NCBI GenBank assembly: GCA_036501145.1 | Contig: DASYAV010000164.1 | Coordinates: 124,001 to 188,000, forward strand | Length of the DNA stretch: 64,000 nucleotides | From: PALSA-505 sp036501145 | GTDB lineage: Bacteria > Actinomycetota > Actinomycetes > Streptosporangiales > Streptosporangiaceae | Reading direction: 5' to 3' | Shown here: positions 10,009 through 18,839 of the stretch, one piece after another | Layout of the letters: each line of letters starts with the position of its first letter | Position numbering within the stretch: position 1 is the first letter of the stretch | Translations under genes and position numbers: made by a program | The notes under the pieces: model-generated | The model's database searches: none | What the model saw: the letters and a program-made list of their open reading frames with translations, nothing else | Told to the model about the DNA's origin: nothing

Positions 10009-11241
10009 CTAGCCGGCCAGGCTGTCCCGCCGGCGTTCCAGGAAGGCGCGCTCGGCTCCGTTGCCGGCCAGTGCGATGGCCCGCCCGTACGCGGCCGCGG
10101 CCTCTTCCTGGTGGCCCAGCCTGCGCAGCAGATCGGCCCGGGTCGAGTGGAACAGGTAGTAGCCGTCCAGGCTGAGCTCGTCGGTGAGGTCCAGCGCTGC
10201 GGCCGGCCCGTGCACCTCGGCCACCGCGACGCACCGGTTGAGCGCCACCACCGGCGTAGGGGCGATCATGGTCAGCTGGTCGTAGAGCGCGAGGATCTGC
10301 CGCCAGTCGGTGCGGGCGGCGGTGGCCGCGTCGCTGTGCACGGCGTTGATGGCCGCCTGCAGCTGGTAGGGCCCGGGACGGTTACGGCGCAGGCAGGCCC
10401 GCACGAGCTGCTGGCCTTCGGCGATCATGTCCCGGTCCCACAGGGTGCGGTCCTGGTCGGCGAGCAGCACCAGGTCACCGTCCGGGCTTACCCGGGCGGC
10501 GCGGCGGGCCGCGGTCAGCAGCAGCAGCGCGAGCAGGCCAAGCACCTCGGGCTCGTCCGGCATCAGCTCGGCCAGCAGCCTGGCCAGCCGGATGGCCTCG
10601 GCGCACAGCTCCGGCCGGTCCAGGCCGTCGCCCGCCGACGCCGTGTAGCCCTCGTTGAACACGAGATAGACGACCGCCAGCACGTACGGCAGGCGGTCCG
10701 GCAGCTCCGCGTCGCGGGGGATGCGGTAGGGGATGCCGGCGTCGCGGATCTTGCGCTTGGCCCGCACCAGACGCTGCGCCACCGTCGGCTCCGGCAGCAG
10801 AAATGCGCTGGCGATCTCTGGAGTCTGCAGCCCGGCGATGAGCCGCAGGGTGAGCGCGAGCTGCGCCTCGGCGGCAAGCGACGGATGGCAGCAGGTGAAG
10901 ATGAGCCGCAGCCGGTCGTCTTGCACCGGTCCCACCTCCTCGGGTGGATCGGCGCTGGCGTTCAGCTGGCTCTCGAACGTCGCCTGGCTCTCCCGGCCGG
11001 TCCGGGTCGACTCCCGGCGCAGGCGGTCCAGCGCCTTGTTACGGGCCGTGGTGGTGATCCAGCCACCCGGGTTGGGCGGCACGCCGGCTGTCGGCCAGCG
11101 CTCGGCGGCCACGGCGAAAGCCTCCTGGACCGCCTCCTCGGCAAGATCGATATCACCGAAGAGGCGGACCAGGGTCGCCACCGCCCGCCCGGAGCTCTCC
11201 CGGTAGGCGCGCTCCAGGGCGGTGGCGTCCGTGCTTGGCAC
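10009..11241 (-). CDS. ECF42-type RNA polymerase sigma factor with C-terminal helical extension
   Basis: 410 residues. Sigma-70 regions 2 and 4 occupy about residues 1-180 (LAEEAVQEAFAVAAERWP, GWITTTARNKALDRLRRE; region 4 LQTPEIASAFLLPEPTVAQRLVRAKRKIR). The rest is the helical, TPR-like extension typical of ECF42 (LFHSTRADLLRRLGHQEEA near the end). ECF42 factors are encoded with DGPF/YCII-domain proteins rather than anti-sigma factors, and one is present 34 bases upstream on the same strand. GTG 11241 is preceded by AGGAG at 5 bases. The C-terminal extension is known to matter for activity control in this family. Confidence 0.9.
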   Translation of the reverse strand: MPSTDATALERAYRESSGRAVATLVRLFGDIDLAEEAVQEAFAVAAERWPTAGVPPNPGGWITTTARNKALDRLRRESTRTGRESQATFESQLNASADPPEEVGPVQDDRLRLIFTCCHPSLAAEAQLALTLRLIAGLQTPEIASAFLLPEPTVAQRLVRAKRKIRDAGIPYRIPRDAELPDRLPYVLAVVYLVFNEGYTASAGDGLDRPELCAEAIRLARLLAELMPDEPEVLGLLALLLLTAARRAARVSPDGDLVLLADQDRTLWDRDMIAEGQQLVRACLRRNRPGPYQLQAAINAVHSDAATAARTDWRQILALYDQLTMIAPTPVVALNRCVAVAEVHGPAAALDLTDELSLDGYYLFHSTRADLLRRLGHQEEAAAAYGRAIALAGNGAERAFLERRRDSLAG

Positions 11242-11275
11242 ATGTGCTCCTGGTGGCTAAGCGTGCTCCTGGCGG

Positions 11276-11626
11276 CTAGGGCTCGTCCTGGAACGGCCGC
11301 ACTTCCACCGGCCCGCCGCAGGCGGCCGACCCCTTGGCTGCCCACTCCAGCGCGGCGTCCAGATCGGCCGCCGTGATGACCCAGAAGCCGCCAAGCTGCT
11401 CCTTCGTCTCCGCGAACGGGCCGTCGGTGGTGATCACCTGGCCGCTCTGCGCCCGGACGACGGTGGCCACCGCCGGCGGGTGCAGCCCGCCGGCGAACAC
11501 CCATGCCCCAGCCGCCTTGATCTCCTCGTTCAGCGCGTCGACCGCCTTGTAGGTCTGCTGCATCTCGGCCTCGGACGGAACGGGCTGGCCCTCCACCATG
11601 TGCACGGCCAGCAGGTACTGCTTCAT
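11276..11626 (-). CDS. YCII-related (DGPF domain) protein, partner of the ECF42 sigma factor
   Basis: 116 residues; the family signature TDGPFAETKEQLGGFWVI is present (DGPF motif). DGPF/YCII proteins form small alpha-beta dimers and are encoded in the ECF42 sigma operon in many actinobacteria; their biochemical role is unknown. GGGAG lies 7 bases before ATG 11626, so the longer frame to 11713 is not used. First gene of a two-gene operon with the sigma factor (34-base gap). Confidence 0.88.
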   Translation of the reverse strand: MKQYLLAVHMVEGQPVPSEAEMQQTYKAVDALNEEIKAAGAWVFAGGLHPPAVATVVRAQSGQVITTDGPFAETKEQLGGFWVITAADLDAALEWAAKGSAACGGPVEVRPFQDEP

Positions 11627-11823
11627 GTCGGTTCTCCCTTCAGCCGGCCCGGCCCGCTGCCGGTCCTCACCGTAGTCACGAACGGGCCCAGCCGGAATCG
11701 ACGCCCGGCTCACCTACTCTGCCGAAAATTGCGGCGCGACACGACTCTCGTGCTCTGCGTCAGCTTGCGGTAACGTCGCGTACACGATTGCTGCCGGTGC
11801 GCAGATCAGGAGGGATGCCGCTC

Positions 11824-12945
11824 GTGTCGCGGACCGATGAGCAGCGCGGTTACGACCAGCGGCAGGTCGGCCAGGCACCTGGCGACCGTCCCGCGCCCTA
11901 TTCCTACGCCGACCTCCAGGAGCGCCTGGAGCGGCTGCCGCGTGGTCACCCCAGCTCGAACTACCACGCCGACGGCTCACGCAAGCCACCCCCGCTCCGG
12001 CTACGTGACCTCGAACTCCCGCTACCCGGCGACAACCCCATCGACGACGGCTCCCGCGGCGACGGTGCCGTGGCCAGCCAGCCCACGCCCCACGACCGCA
12101 GCGGCGCCTCCCCGGTGGAGGAGCCGCTCACCGAGGCCGAGCACGCCGACCACGTCCGCCGGGTTCAGCAGCGCCTCGACTGGGCCCGCCGCGAAGGCCT
12201 CGCCACCGACCGGCAGTATCAGGATCAGACGACCGGTGTGTGGGCCAAGGAACGCCGTGACATCCACGATGGGCTCGTAGACACGCTGTACTCCCGCGGC
12301 GCGGGGGTGCCGTGCGATCGCCAGGCGGTCATCGCGGGCGGTCTTGGCGGTGCAGGTAAGTCCACCGTCCTGGCCAGCGACGCTGGCGTAGACAAGCAGG
12401 CCTACCTGACTATCAATCCCGATGACATCAAGGAACTGATGGCCGAGCGGGGCCTGATCCCCGACGTTGGCGGCCTGAGCCCGATGGAAGCATCTGACCT
12501 CGTGCACGAGGAGTCCTCACACGTCGCCAAACTGCTGGCGGGTCGTGCTCTCGCGGATGGGAAGAACGTCATCTGGGACATCACGATGTCGAGTCGTGAG
12601 TCTGTCGAAGCACGGCTGCACGATCTGGGTGAGGCTAGCTACGCTACCCGCGCGATCTTCGTTGATATTCCGGTCGAGGTGAGTGTCCAGCGGGCCGGTG
12701 ACCGGCACCGGCATGGCCAGGAGGAATACCGGGAGGGCACAGGTCCAGGGGGGCGTTACGTGCCAGCGGACGTGATCCGCTCGCAGGCAGATCCGCAGTG
12801 GGGGAGCGCGAACCGCCATACGTTTGAGGACGTCAAGGGCAGGTTCGATGCCTGGGCCGTGTATGACAACTCGGTGACCGGCCGCGCCCCCCGGCTTGTC
12901 GCATCGAGCGACGCCACCGGGCCCGGCACGAAGGAGCGCGCGTGA
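11824..12945 (+). CDS. zeta-toxin-domain kinase with proline-rich N-terminal region
   Basis: 373 residues. Residues ~1-95 are a polar, Pro-rich region (SYADLQERLERLPRGHPSSN) of a kind that also precedes toxin domains in actinobacterial polymorphic toxins (recollection, not checked). The zeta kinase follows: Walker A GGLGGAGKST near residue 175, INPDDIKELM, and arginines of the QRAGDRHRHG / GGRYVP stretch. Zeta toxins phosphorylate UDP-N-acetylglucosamine, or nucleotides/ADPR in some relatives. AGGAGG is 10 bases before GTG 11824 but only 1 base before ATG 11815, so GTG is chosen. The next gene overlaps its stop. Codon use is somewhat less GC-biased than in neighbours. Confidence 0.8.
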   Translation: MSRTDEQRGYDQRQVGQAPGDRPAPYSYADLQERLERLPRGHPSSNYHADGSRKPPPLRLRDLELPLPGDNPIDDGSRGDGAVASQPTPHDRSGASPVEEPLTEAEHADHVRRVQQRLDWARREGLATDRQYQDQTTGVWAKERRDIHDGLVDTLYSRGAGVPCDRQAVIAGGLGGAGKSTVLASDAGVDKQAYLTINPDDIKELMAERGLIPDVGGLSPMEASDLVHEESSHVAKLLAGRALADGKNVIWDITMSSRESVEARLHDLGEASYATRAIFVDIPVEVSVQRAGDRHRHGQEEYREGTGPGGRYVPADVIRSQADPQWGSANRHTFEDVKGRFDAWAVYDNSVTGRAPRLVASSDATGPGTKERA

Positions 12946-13241
12946 GCGAGGTAACCGAACTCATCGGCCGGTACAAGGCCGGACAGCTGACTCTGGACCA
13001 ACTGGCCCAGTTGTTCCGCAACCGGCGCTGGCCGTCCGCCGTGCCACCGCCGCCGGCCAGCTACCAGGAGATGGCCGGGCGGGCCGAGGAGGATCCCCGG
13101 CCGGACGTCCCGGGGTCCTACGACGAGGTGACCGCGGCCTATGCGCGACGCGAACTTACGCGCGAGGAGTACGACGTCCTGTCCGACGCCGTGCTGGAGG
13201 CAAGCCGCGCCCAGAACGGGGGGAATCCTGAGGCGCGTTGA
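12942..13241 (+). CDS. 99-residue protein coupled to the zeta kinase, possible antitoxin
   Basis: Starts at GTG 12942, overlapping the kinase stop (GTGA). The protein has two halves: MSEVTELIGRYKAGQLTLDQ, reminiscent of short helical linkers, and SYDEVTAAYARRELTREEYD, a helical acidic segment ending in GGNPEAR. No domain is recognised. Tight coupling to a zeta-type kinase suggests an antitoxin, immunity or adaptor role, but classic epsilon antitoxins lie upstream of zeta, so this is inference. Confidence 0.7.
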   Translation: MSEVTELIGRYKAGQLTLDQLAQLFRNRRWPSAVPPPPASYQEMAGRAEEDPRPDVPGSYDEVTAAYARRELTREEYDVLSDAVLEASRAQNGGNPEAR

Positions 13242-13983
13242 TTATGACCAGCGGCTGCATGCGGTCTATGCGAAGGGGCGGGAGATGGCGCCGGAGGCGC
13301 TCCGGGCCTGGACTGGCGCCTTCGCCCGGCATCTGCCGGAACGCCGGCCGCTGGCGCTGCTGGACCTCGGCTGCGGTACCGGCCGCCTGACCCCGGCGCT
13401 GGCGGACGCGTTCGGCGGGTCGGCCGTGGGGATCGAGCCGTCGCGGATGATGCTCCGGCACGCTGTGGCCGACGCCGCCCACCCCCGGGTGGGCTACCTG
13501 ACCGGGTCGGCTGAGGCGATCCCGCTGGCGGCCGGCTCCGCCGATGCGGCGCTGCTGTTCTTCGTCTGGCACCACGTGGCGGACAAGCAGGCCGCCGCCG
13601 CCGAACTGCACCGCGTGGTGCGGCCCGGTGGCCGCCTGCTGGTGCGGACGAACTGCTCGGACCGGATGCCGGATCTCTGGTGGTACCGCTGGCTGCCTGG
13701 CGCCGCACTGGCCGACCAGCGGATGTACCGCCCGCTCGACGCGGTGGTGGCCGACTTCACCGGGGCCGGCTGGTCGTGGCGCACCGTGGACGAGGTGGCG
13801 GTGACGCAGGCGGTGAGCATCCGGGAGGACTTCGCCCGGCTGCGCACCCGCGCCCTGTCCACCTTCGAGCACCTGCCCGGCGACGAGGTCGAGCGGGGGT
13901 TCGGTGACATCGAGGCGGCGCTGCCCACCATCGGCGATGCTCCGGTGCCCTCCCGCGGCGACCTGCTGGTGTTCACGCACTGA
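13141..13983 (+). CDS. class I SAM-dependent methyltransferase
   Basis: Methyltransf_11-type protein: LLDLGCGTGRLTPALA binds SAM, VGIEPSRMM is strand 2, and ALLFFVWHHVADKQ is motif IV. Family-like sequence begins at VDYDQRLHAVYAKG (codon 13237), directly at the stop of the preceding gene, but that codon is GTT. The only ordinary in-frame starts are ATG 13141, which overlaps the previous gene by 101 bases, and ATG 13285, which would cut the N-terminus. The true start is therefore uncertain. Substrate unknown. Confidence 0.75.
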   Translation: MRDANLRARSTTSCPTPCWRQAAPRTGGILRRVDYDQRLHAVYAKGREMAPEALRAWTGAFARHLPERRPLALLDLGCGTGRLTPALADAFGGSAVGIEPSRMMLRHAVADAAHPRVGYLTGSAEAIPLAAGSADAALLFFVWHHVADKQAAAAELHRVVRPGGRLLVRTNCSDRMPDLWWYRWLPGAALADQRMYRPLDAVVADFTGAGWSWRTVDEVAVTQAVSIREDFARLRTRALSTFEHLPGDEVERGFGDIEAALPTIGDAPVPSRGDLLVFTH

Positions 13984-14125
13984 CCCCGGTGCGCGGCTGA
14001 CCAGGGGCCCGGCCCAGGGCGGCGGCCGGATGTTCACACGGGGTTCACGAGGTGGTCGCGTGCTGGCCTGCCCGGTTGAGCAGGCTATGTCCGGCGTATC
14101 GGCTCCCCTCGGAGGTAACCCAACG

Positions 14126-15787
14126 ATGACCAGACACCGCCCGTCCCAGTTCTTGTCCTGGCCGCTACGGCCGGGACGCTGGCGCCTCGCCGCGGTCGCC
14201 GCCCCGATCACCGCCGCGTCGCTGGTCGCCGGGACAGCCGGCGGGGCATCTGCGCACGTCAGCAGCCGGTCGTGGTTCCAGCCCGGGAACCTGGTGGTGA
14301 GCCGTTCGGTGTACACGGGTAAGGCCGGGCTGCTCACGCCCGGTGTGACGGTGCTGCCGCCCGGCTGCACCAGCGACTGCGTGACCGCCACCAACAGCGG
14401 TGCCTACCCGGGCGTGTGGAACAACGTGCTGGCCGACCCCAGCTTCGGCGTCACCTCGCCGGTCTACCTCGACCAGGTCACCCCGTCCGGGCACCTGGTG
14501 AACACGCTGCCCGTCCCGGACGGCGCCGGCACCGGCGGGGCCGACGGGTACATGGCGACCAGCTTCTCGTCGAAGTCGGAGATCGCGCTGAACCTGTCCA
14601 CCAGCGGCCGCGCCCTGACCTTCATGGGTTACGCGGCCAAGCCCAACCAGGTGGACGTGTCGAACTCGAACACACCCGGTGTCATCGACCCCTCCAACCC
14701 CGTCCCGGGCGCCGACTACCGGGTCGTGGCGCAGGTCAGCAAGCAGGGCGGGGTCAGCTTCACTGAGACGAACGCCTACAGCGGCAACAACGGGCGGGCG
14801 GCGATACTCAACGACACCAGCCGCAAGCCGGTGTACTACATGGCAGGCAACGCCGGCAACGGCAGCAATCCCCAGCCGGACGGCATTATCACCGGCGCCG
14901 GCGCGCAGATCGCCACGCCGGCGCACCGGCCGGAGAGCGCCCAGCGGCCCGGCCCGGCCGAGCCGGTGGGCAGCTTCAGCATCACCCAGCTCGGTGACTC
15001 ACCCGACAAGATCGGCAAGGACACCAACTTCCGCGGCCTGACGATCTTCAACAACGTCGTGTACCTGACCAAGGGCAGCGGCGGCAACGGCGTGAACACC
15101 GTGTACTTCATCGACACCACCGGCAAGGCCTGCCCGGACGGCACCGGCGTGCCGCAGCCCGGCGCGGCACTGCCGGCCTCACCCATCGACTACAACCCGG
15201 CACTGCTGCAGACCGAGGGCGTGACCCCGTACAACATGTGCGTCCTGCAGGGCTTCCCGACCGCGCTGTCATCCACCACCTCGTTCCCGTTCGGCATGTG
15301 GTTCGCCAACGCCGACACGCTGTACGTGGCGGACGAAGGCAACGGTGACAACACCTACGACCCGGCCAGCAGCACCTACACCTCGGCCGCCGCGCAGACC
15401 ACGGCCGGCCTGCAGAAGTGGGTCTTCAACGGCACCAGCTGGCAGCTCGCCTACACCCTGGACGCCGGGCTCAACCTGGGCGCGCCGTATACGGTGCGGG
15501 GCTACCCGTCCGGCGACAACGCGGCCACCGGGCTGCCCTGGGCCCCGGCCACCGACGGCCTGCGCAACATCACCGGCCGGGTCAACCCGAACGGCACGGT
15601 GACGGTCTGGGGCATCACCTCGACCGTCAGCGGCAACGGCGACCAGGGTGCCGACCCGAACAAGCTCGTCGCCGTCACCGACAAGCCCACCGCCACCGCG
15701 CCCGGCGCGACGGAGAGCTTCCGCACCGTCCGCTCCGCGGCCAGCCGCCAGGTGCTCCGCGGGGTCTCGTTCACCCCCGGGACGTGA
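14126..15787 (+). CDS. large secreted protein of unknown function
   Basis: 553 residues with a signal peptide (basic start MTRHRPSQ, hydrophobic core AAVAAPITAASLVAGTAGGA, cleavage near ASA-HV). GGAGG lies 10 bases before ATG 14126. The mature protein is rich in Gly, Asn, Thr and Ser, with repeated beta-type segments such as FRGLTIFNNVVYLTKGSGG and WFANADTLYVADEGNGD that suggest a beta-propeller-like extracellular fold. No catalytic motif is recognised. It stands alone with a terminator after it. Confidence 0.75.
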   Translation: MTRHRPSQFLSWPLRPGRWRLAAVAAPITAASLVAGTAGGASAHVSSRSWFQPGNLVVSRSVYTGKAGLLTPGVTVLPPGCTSDCVTATNSGAYPGVWNNVLADPSFGVTSPVYLDQVTPSGHLVNTLPVPDGAGTGGADGYMATSFSSKSEIALNLSTSGRALTFMGYAAKPNQVDVSNSNTPGVIDPSNPVPGADYRVVAQVSKQGGVSFTETNAYSGNNGRAAILNDTSRKPVYYMAGNAGNGSNPQPDGIITGAGAQIATPAHRPESAQRPGPAEPVGSFSITQLGDSPDKIGKDTNFRGLTIFNNVVYLTKGSGGNGVNTVYFIDTTGKACPDGTGVPQPGAALPASPIDYNPALLQTEGVTPYNMCVLQGFPTALSSTTSFPFGMWFANADTLYVADEGNGDNTYDPASSTYTSAAAQTTAGLQKWVFNGTSWQLAYTLDAGLNLGAPYTVRGYPSGDNAATGLPWAPATDGLRNITGRVNPNGTVTVWGITSTVSGNGDQGADPNKLVAVTDKPTATAPGATESFRTVRSAASRQVLRGVSFTPGT

Positions 15788-15811
15788 GTCCCCGGCGCTG
15801 ACTGCCCTGCC

Positions 15812-15845
15812 GCGACGGGCCGGTGCTCAGATACCGGCCCGCCGC
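15812..15845 (+). terminator. hairpin terminator after the secreted protein gene
   Basis: CGGGCCGGT (15816-15824) pairs with ACCGGCCCG (15833-15841) across an 8-base loop; the stem extends to 13 bp (15812-15845) with one mismatch. It sits 25 bases after the stop. Confidence 0.6.
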
Positions 15846-15941
15846 GGTGTTCGGCGTCGGGGCCGCGCAGCCGTTCATTCATTAATAAGAACGGCTGACG
15901 CCAAAGAAGCGGGACAGCAGAGATGGGGCAAACTGGGGGAC

Positions 15942-17282
15942 ATGACCGAGGACCTGCTTGCCCGCCACCGCGCCGTCATCCCCAACTGGGTGGGGCTCTA
16001 TTACGACCACCCGATCGAGATCGCCAGCGGCAAGGGCTGCCGCGTCACCGACACCGCAGGGCGCAGCTACCTGGACTTCTTCGCCGGCATCCTGACCAAC
16101 ATGCTCGGCTACGACGTGCCGGAGGTTCGTGAGGCGGTCGAGCGCCAGCTGGCCACCGGCGTCGTGCACACCTCCACGCTGTACCTGATCCGCCACCAGG
16201 TGGAGCTGGCCGAGAAAATCGCCCGGCTGTCCGGCATCCCCGGCGCCAAGGTGTTCTTCACCAACTCCGGCACCGAGGCGAACGAGACCGCGCTGCTGCT
16301 GGCCACCGCCGCCAGCGGCTCGAACCAGGTGCTGGCGCTGCGCAACAGCTACCACGGGCGCTCGTTCGGCGCCGTCGCGATCACCGGCAACAACGCCTGG
16401 AAACCGTCCACGCTGTCCCCGGTGCAGGTGCACTACCTGCACGGCAGCGACCGGCAGCTGCCCGCCTTCGCCGCCATGTCCGACGCCCAGTACATCGAGG
16501 CGGCCACCGCGGATCTGCGGCATCTGCTGGCCGGCATCGGCCCGGTGGCGTGCCTGATCGCCGAGCCGGTGCAGGGCGTCGGCGGGTTCACCATGCCGCC
16601 GGACGGGCTGTTCGCGGCCTACCAGGAGGTGCTCAGCGAGCACGGCATCGCGTTCATCTCCGACGAGGTGCAGACCGGCTGGGGCCGCACCGGCGAGCAC
16701 TTCTGGGGCATCGGCGCGCACGGCGTGGTCCCGGACATGATGACGTTCGCCAAGGGGCTGGGCAACGGGTTCGCGATCGGCGGCGTGGTCGCCCGCGGCG
16801 ACCTGATGGACGGGCTGCCCGGCAACGGCATCTCCACCTTCGGCGGCAACCCGATCGCCACCGCGGCCGGGAACGCCACGCTCGACTATGTGCTCTCCCA
16901 TGACCTGCAGGGCCGGGCGGCCACCCTGGGCACCCGGATCATCGGCGGGCTGCGCGAGGTCGCCGATGAGCTGCCCACGATCGGTGCGGTCCGCGGCAAG
17001 GGGCTGATGTTCGCCGTGGACATGGTCGACCCGGAGACCGGGGAGCCCGGCCCGCCGCTGGCCACGAAGATGCTCGAGGAGACCAGGGAGCGGGGCCTGC
17101 TCATCGGCAAGGGCGGGCTGTACGGGCACGCGCTGCGGATGGCGCCACCGCTCACCCTCAGCGCCGCCGAGGCCGAGGAGGGCCTGGCCATCCTGATCGA
17201 CGCGCTCCGGGCGGTGAACGCGCAAGCCACCGATGTCCGCAGCGCCGAAGCCACCGCCGCCAGCGAGGAGGCATCCCGGTGA
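15942..17282 (+). CDS. class III aminotransferase, AGXT2 / beta-amino-acid:pyruvate type
   Basis: 446-residue PLP enzyme. Motifs: FFTNSGTEANETALLLA, SYHGRSFGAVAITG, ISDEVQTGWGRTG (Asp binding the PLP ring N) and the Schiff-base lysine in MMTFAKGLGNGFAIGG. The overall look resembles the AGXT2 group (beta-alanine or 3-aminoisobutyrate with pyruvate or glyoxylate). The next gene, mmsA, overlaps its stop by 4 bases and would oxidise the resulting malonate or methylmalonate semialdehyde. Pairing with mmsA suggests beta-alanine/thymine-type catabolism. Substrate is inference. Confidence 0.87.
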   Translation: MTEDLLARHRAVIPNWVGLYYDHPIEIASGKGCRVTDTAGRSYLDFFAGILTNMLGYDVPEVREAVERQLATGVVHTSTLYLIRHQVELAEKIARLSGIPGAKVFFTNSGTEANETALLLATAASGSNQVLALRNSYHGRSFGAVAITGNNAWKPSTLSPVQVHYLHGSDRQLPAFAAMSDAQYIEAATADLRHLLAGIGPVACLIAEPVQGVGGFTMPPDGLFAAYQEVLSEHGIAFISDEVQTGWGRTGEHFWGIGAHGVVPDMMTFAKGLGNGFAIGGVVARGDLMDGLPGNGISTFGGNPIATAAGNATLDYVLSHDLQGRAATLGTRIIGGLREVADELPTIGAVRGKGLMFAVDMVDPETGEPGPPLATKMLEETRERGLLIGKGGLYGHALRMAPPLTLSAAEAEEGLAILIDALRAVNAQATDVRSAEATAASEEASR

Positions 17283-18831
17283 CCGAGAACAAGCAGGGCG
17301 AGCGACGCGCCGAAGGCGCGGAGAAGCGAGCAATGAAGCACTGTAGCCATTGGATCGGCGGCAAGTCCTGGCCGGGGGCCAGCGGGGCCCGCGGTGACAT
17401 CTACAACCCGGCCACCGGGCAGGTCTCCGGCACCGTGGACTTCGCCTCGGCCGCGGAGGTGGACGCCGCCGTCGCCGCGGCCACCGAGGCGGCCAGGAGC
17501 TGGCGGCAGGCGTCGCTGGCCCGGCGCACCCAGGTGATGTTCGGCTTCCGCGAGCTGATCCGGGCGAACACCGGCCGGCTGGCCGAGCTGATCAGCTCCG
17601 AGCACGGCAAGGTGGCCAGCGACGCGGCCGGTGAGGTGACCCGCGGCCTGGAGGTGGTGGAGTTCGCCTGCGGCATCCCACACCTGCTCAAGGGCTCGTA
17701 CTCGGAGAACGTGTCCACCCGGGTGGACGCCTACTCGATCCGCCAGCCGCTCGGCGTGGTGGCCGGCATCACCCCGTTCAACTTCCCGGCCATGGTGCCG
17801 ATGTGGATGTTCCCGATCGCGATCGCCTGCGGTAACGCCTTCATCCTCAAGCCGTCGGAGAAGGACCCGAGCGCATCCGTGCTGCTCGCCGAGCTGATGG
17901 CCGAAGCGGGACTGCCGGACGGCGTGTTCAGCGTGGTGCATGGGGACAAGACCGCGGTCGACGCGCTGCTCGCCCACCCGGGCATCGCCGCGGTCAGCTT
18001 CGTCGGCTCCACGCCGATCGCCCGGTACGTGTACGAGACCGGCACCGCCACCGGCAAGCGGGTGCAGGCCCTCGGCGGCGCGAAGAACCATATGGTCGTG
18101 CTGGGCGACGCGGATCTCGACAACGCCGCCGACGCCGCGGTGTCCGCCGGGTTCGGCTCGGCGGGGGAGCGGTGCATGGCGATCTCCGTCGTGGTCGCGG
18201 TGGACCAGGTCGCCGACCAGCTGGTCGGCAAGATCGCCGAGCGGGTGGCCAGGCTGCGGGTCGGCCCGGCCACCGACGAGCAGGCCGAGATGGGCCCGCT
18301 GGTCACCGGCCCGCACCGGGACAAGGTGGCCGGTTACCTGGACTCCGGCGTCCGGGACGGCGCCACGCTCGCGGTGGACGGCCGGAACCACCCGGTCACC
18401 GGCGGCGACCCGGGCGGCTTCTGGCTCGGCCCGTCGGTGCTCGACCACGTCACGCCGCGGATGTCGGCCTACACCGACGAGATCTTCGGCCCGGTGCTGT
18501 CCGTGGTCCGGGTGCCGTCGCCCGAGCAGGCGCTCGACCTGGTCAACGGGAACCCGTACGGCAACGGGGTGGCCATCTTCACCACCGGGGGCGGCGCCGC
18601 CCCCGGCAGTTCGTCAGCGACGTGAACGTCGGCATGGTCGGCGTCAACGTGCCGATCCCGGTGCCGATGGCCTACTACTCGTTCGGCGGCTGGAAGTCCT
18701 CGCTGTTCGGCGACACCCACGTGCACGGCACCGAGGGCGTGCACTTCTACACCCGCGGCAAGGCCGTCACCTCTCGCTGGCCCGACCCCGGCCCCGCCAC
18801 GGTGAGCCTGCAGTTCCCGGTGAGCAACTAG
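17279..18831 (+). pseudogene. mmsA: CoA-acylating methylmalonate-semialdehyde dehydrogenase, frameshifted
   Basis: Frame 17279-18625 encodes nearly all of an MmsA-type ALDH: GITPFNFPAMVPMWMFPIA, catalytic Cys in GSAGERCMAIS, and EIFGPVLSVVR. It runs out after VAIFTTGGGAAPG. The missing C-terminus (RQFVSDVNVGMVGVNVPIPV through FGGWKSSLFGD and FYTRGKAVTSRWPDP) continues in another frame to TAG 18831. The break lies in G/C runs between 18587 and 18604 (net -1 or +2). Start GTG 17279 is coupled to the aminotransferase stop. An intact enzyme would turn malonate or methylmalonate semialdehyde into acetyl- or propionyl-CoA. Confidence 0.85.
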
Positions 18832-18839
18832 CCGTGGCC

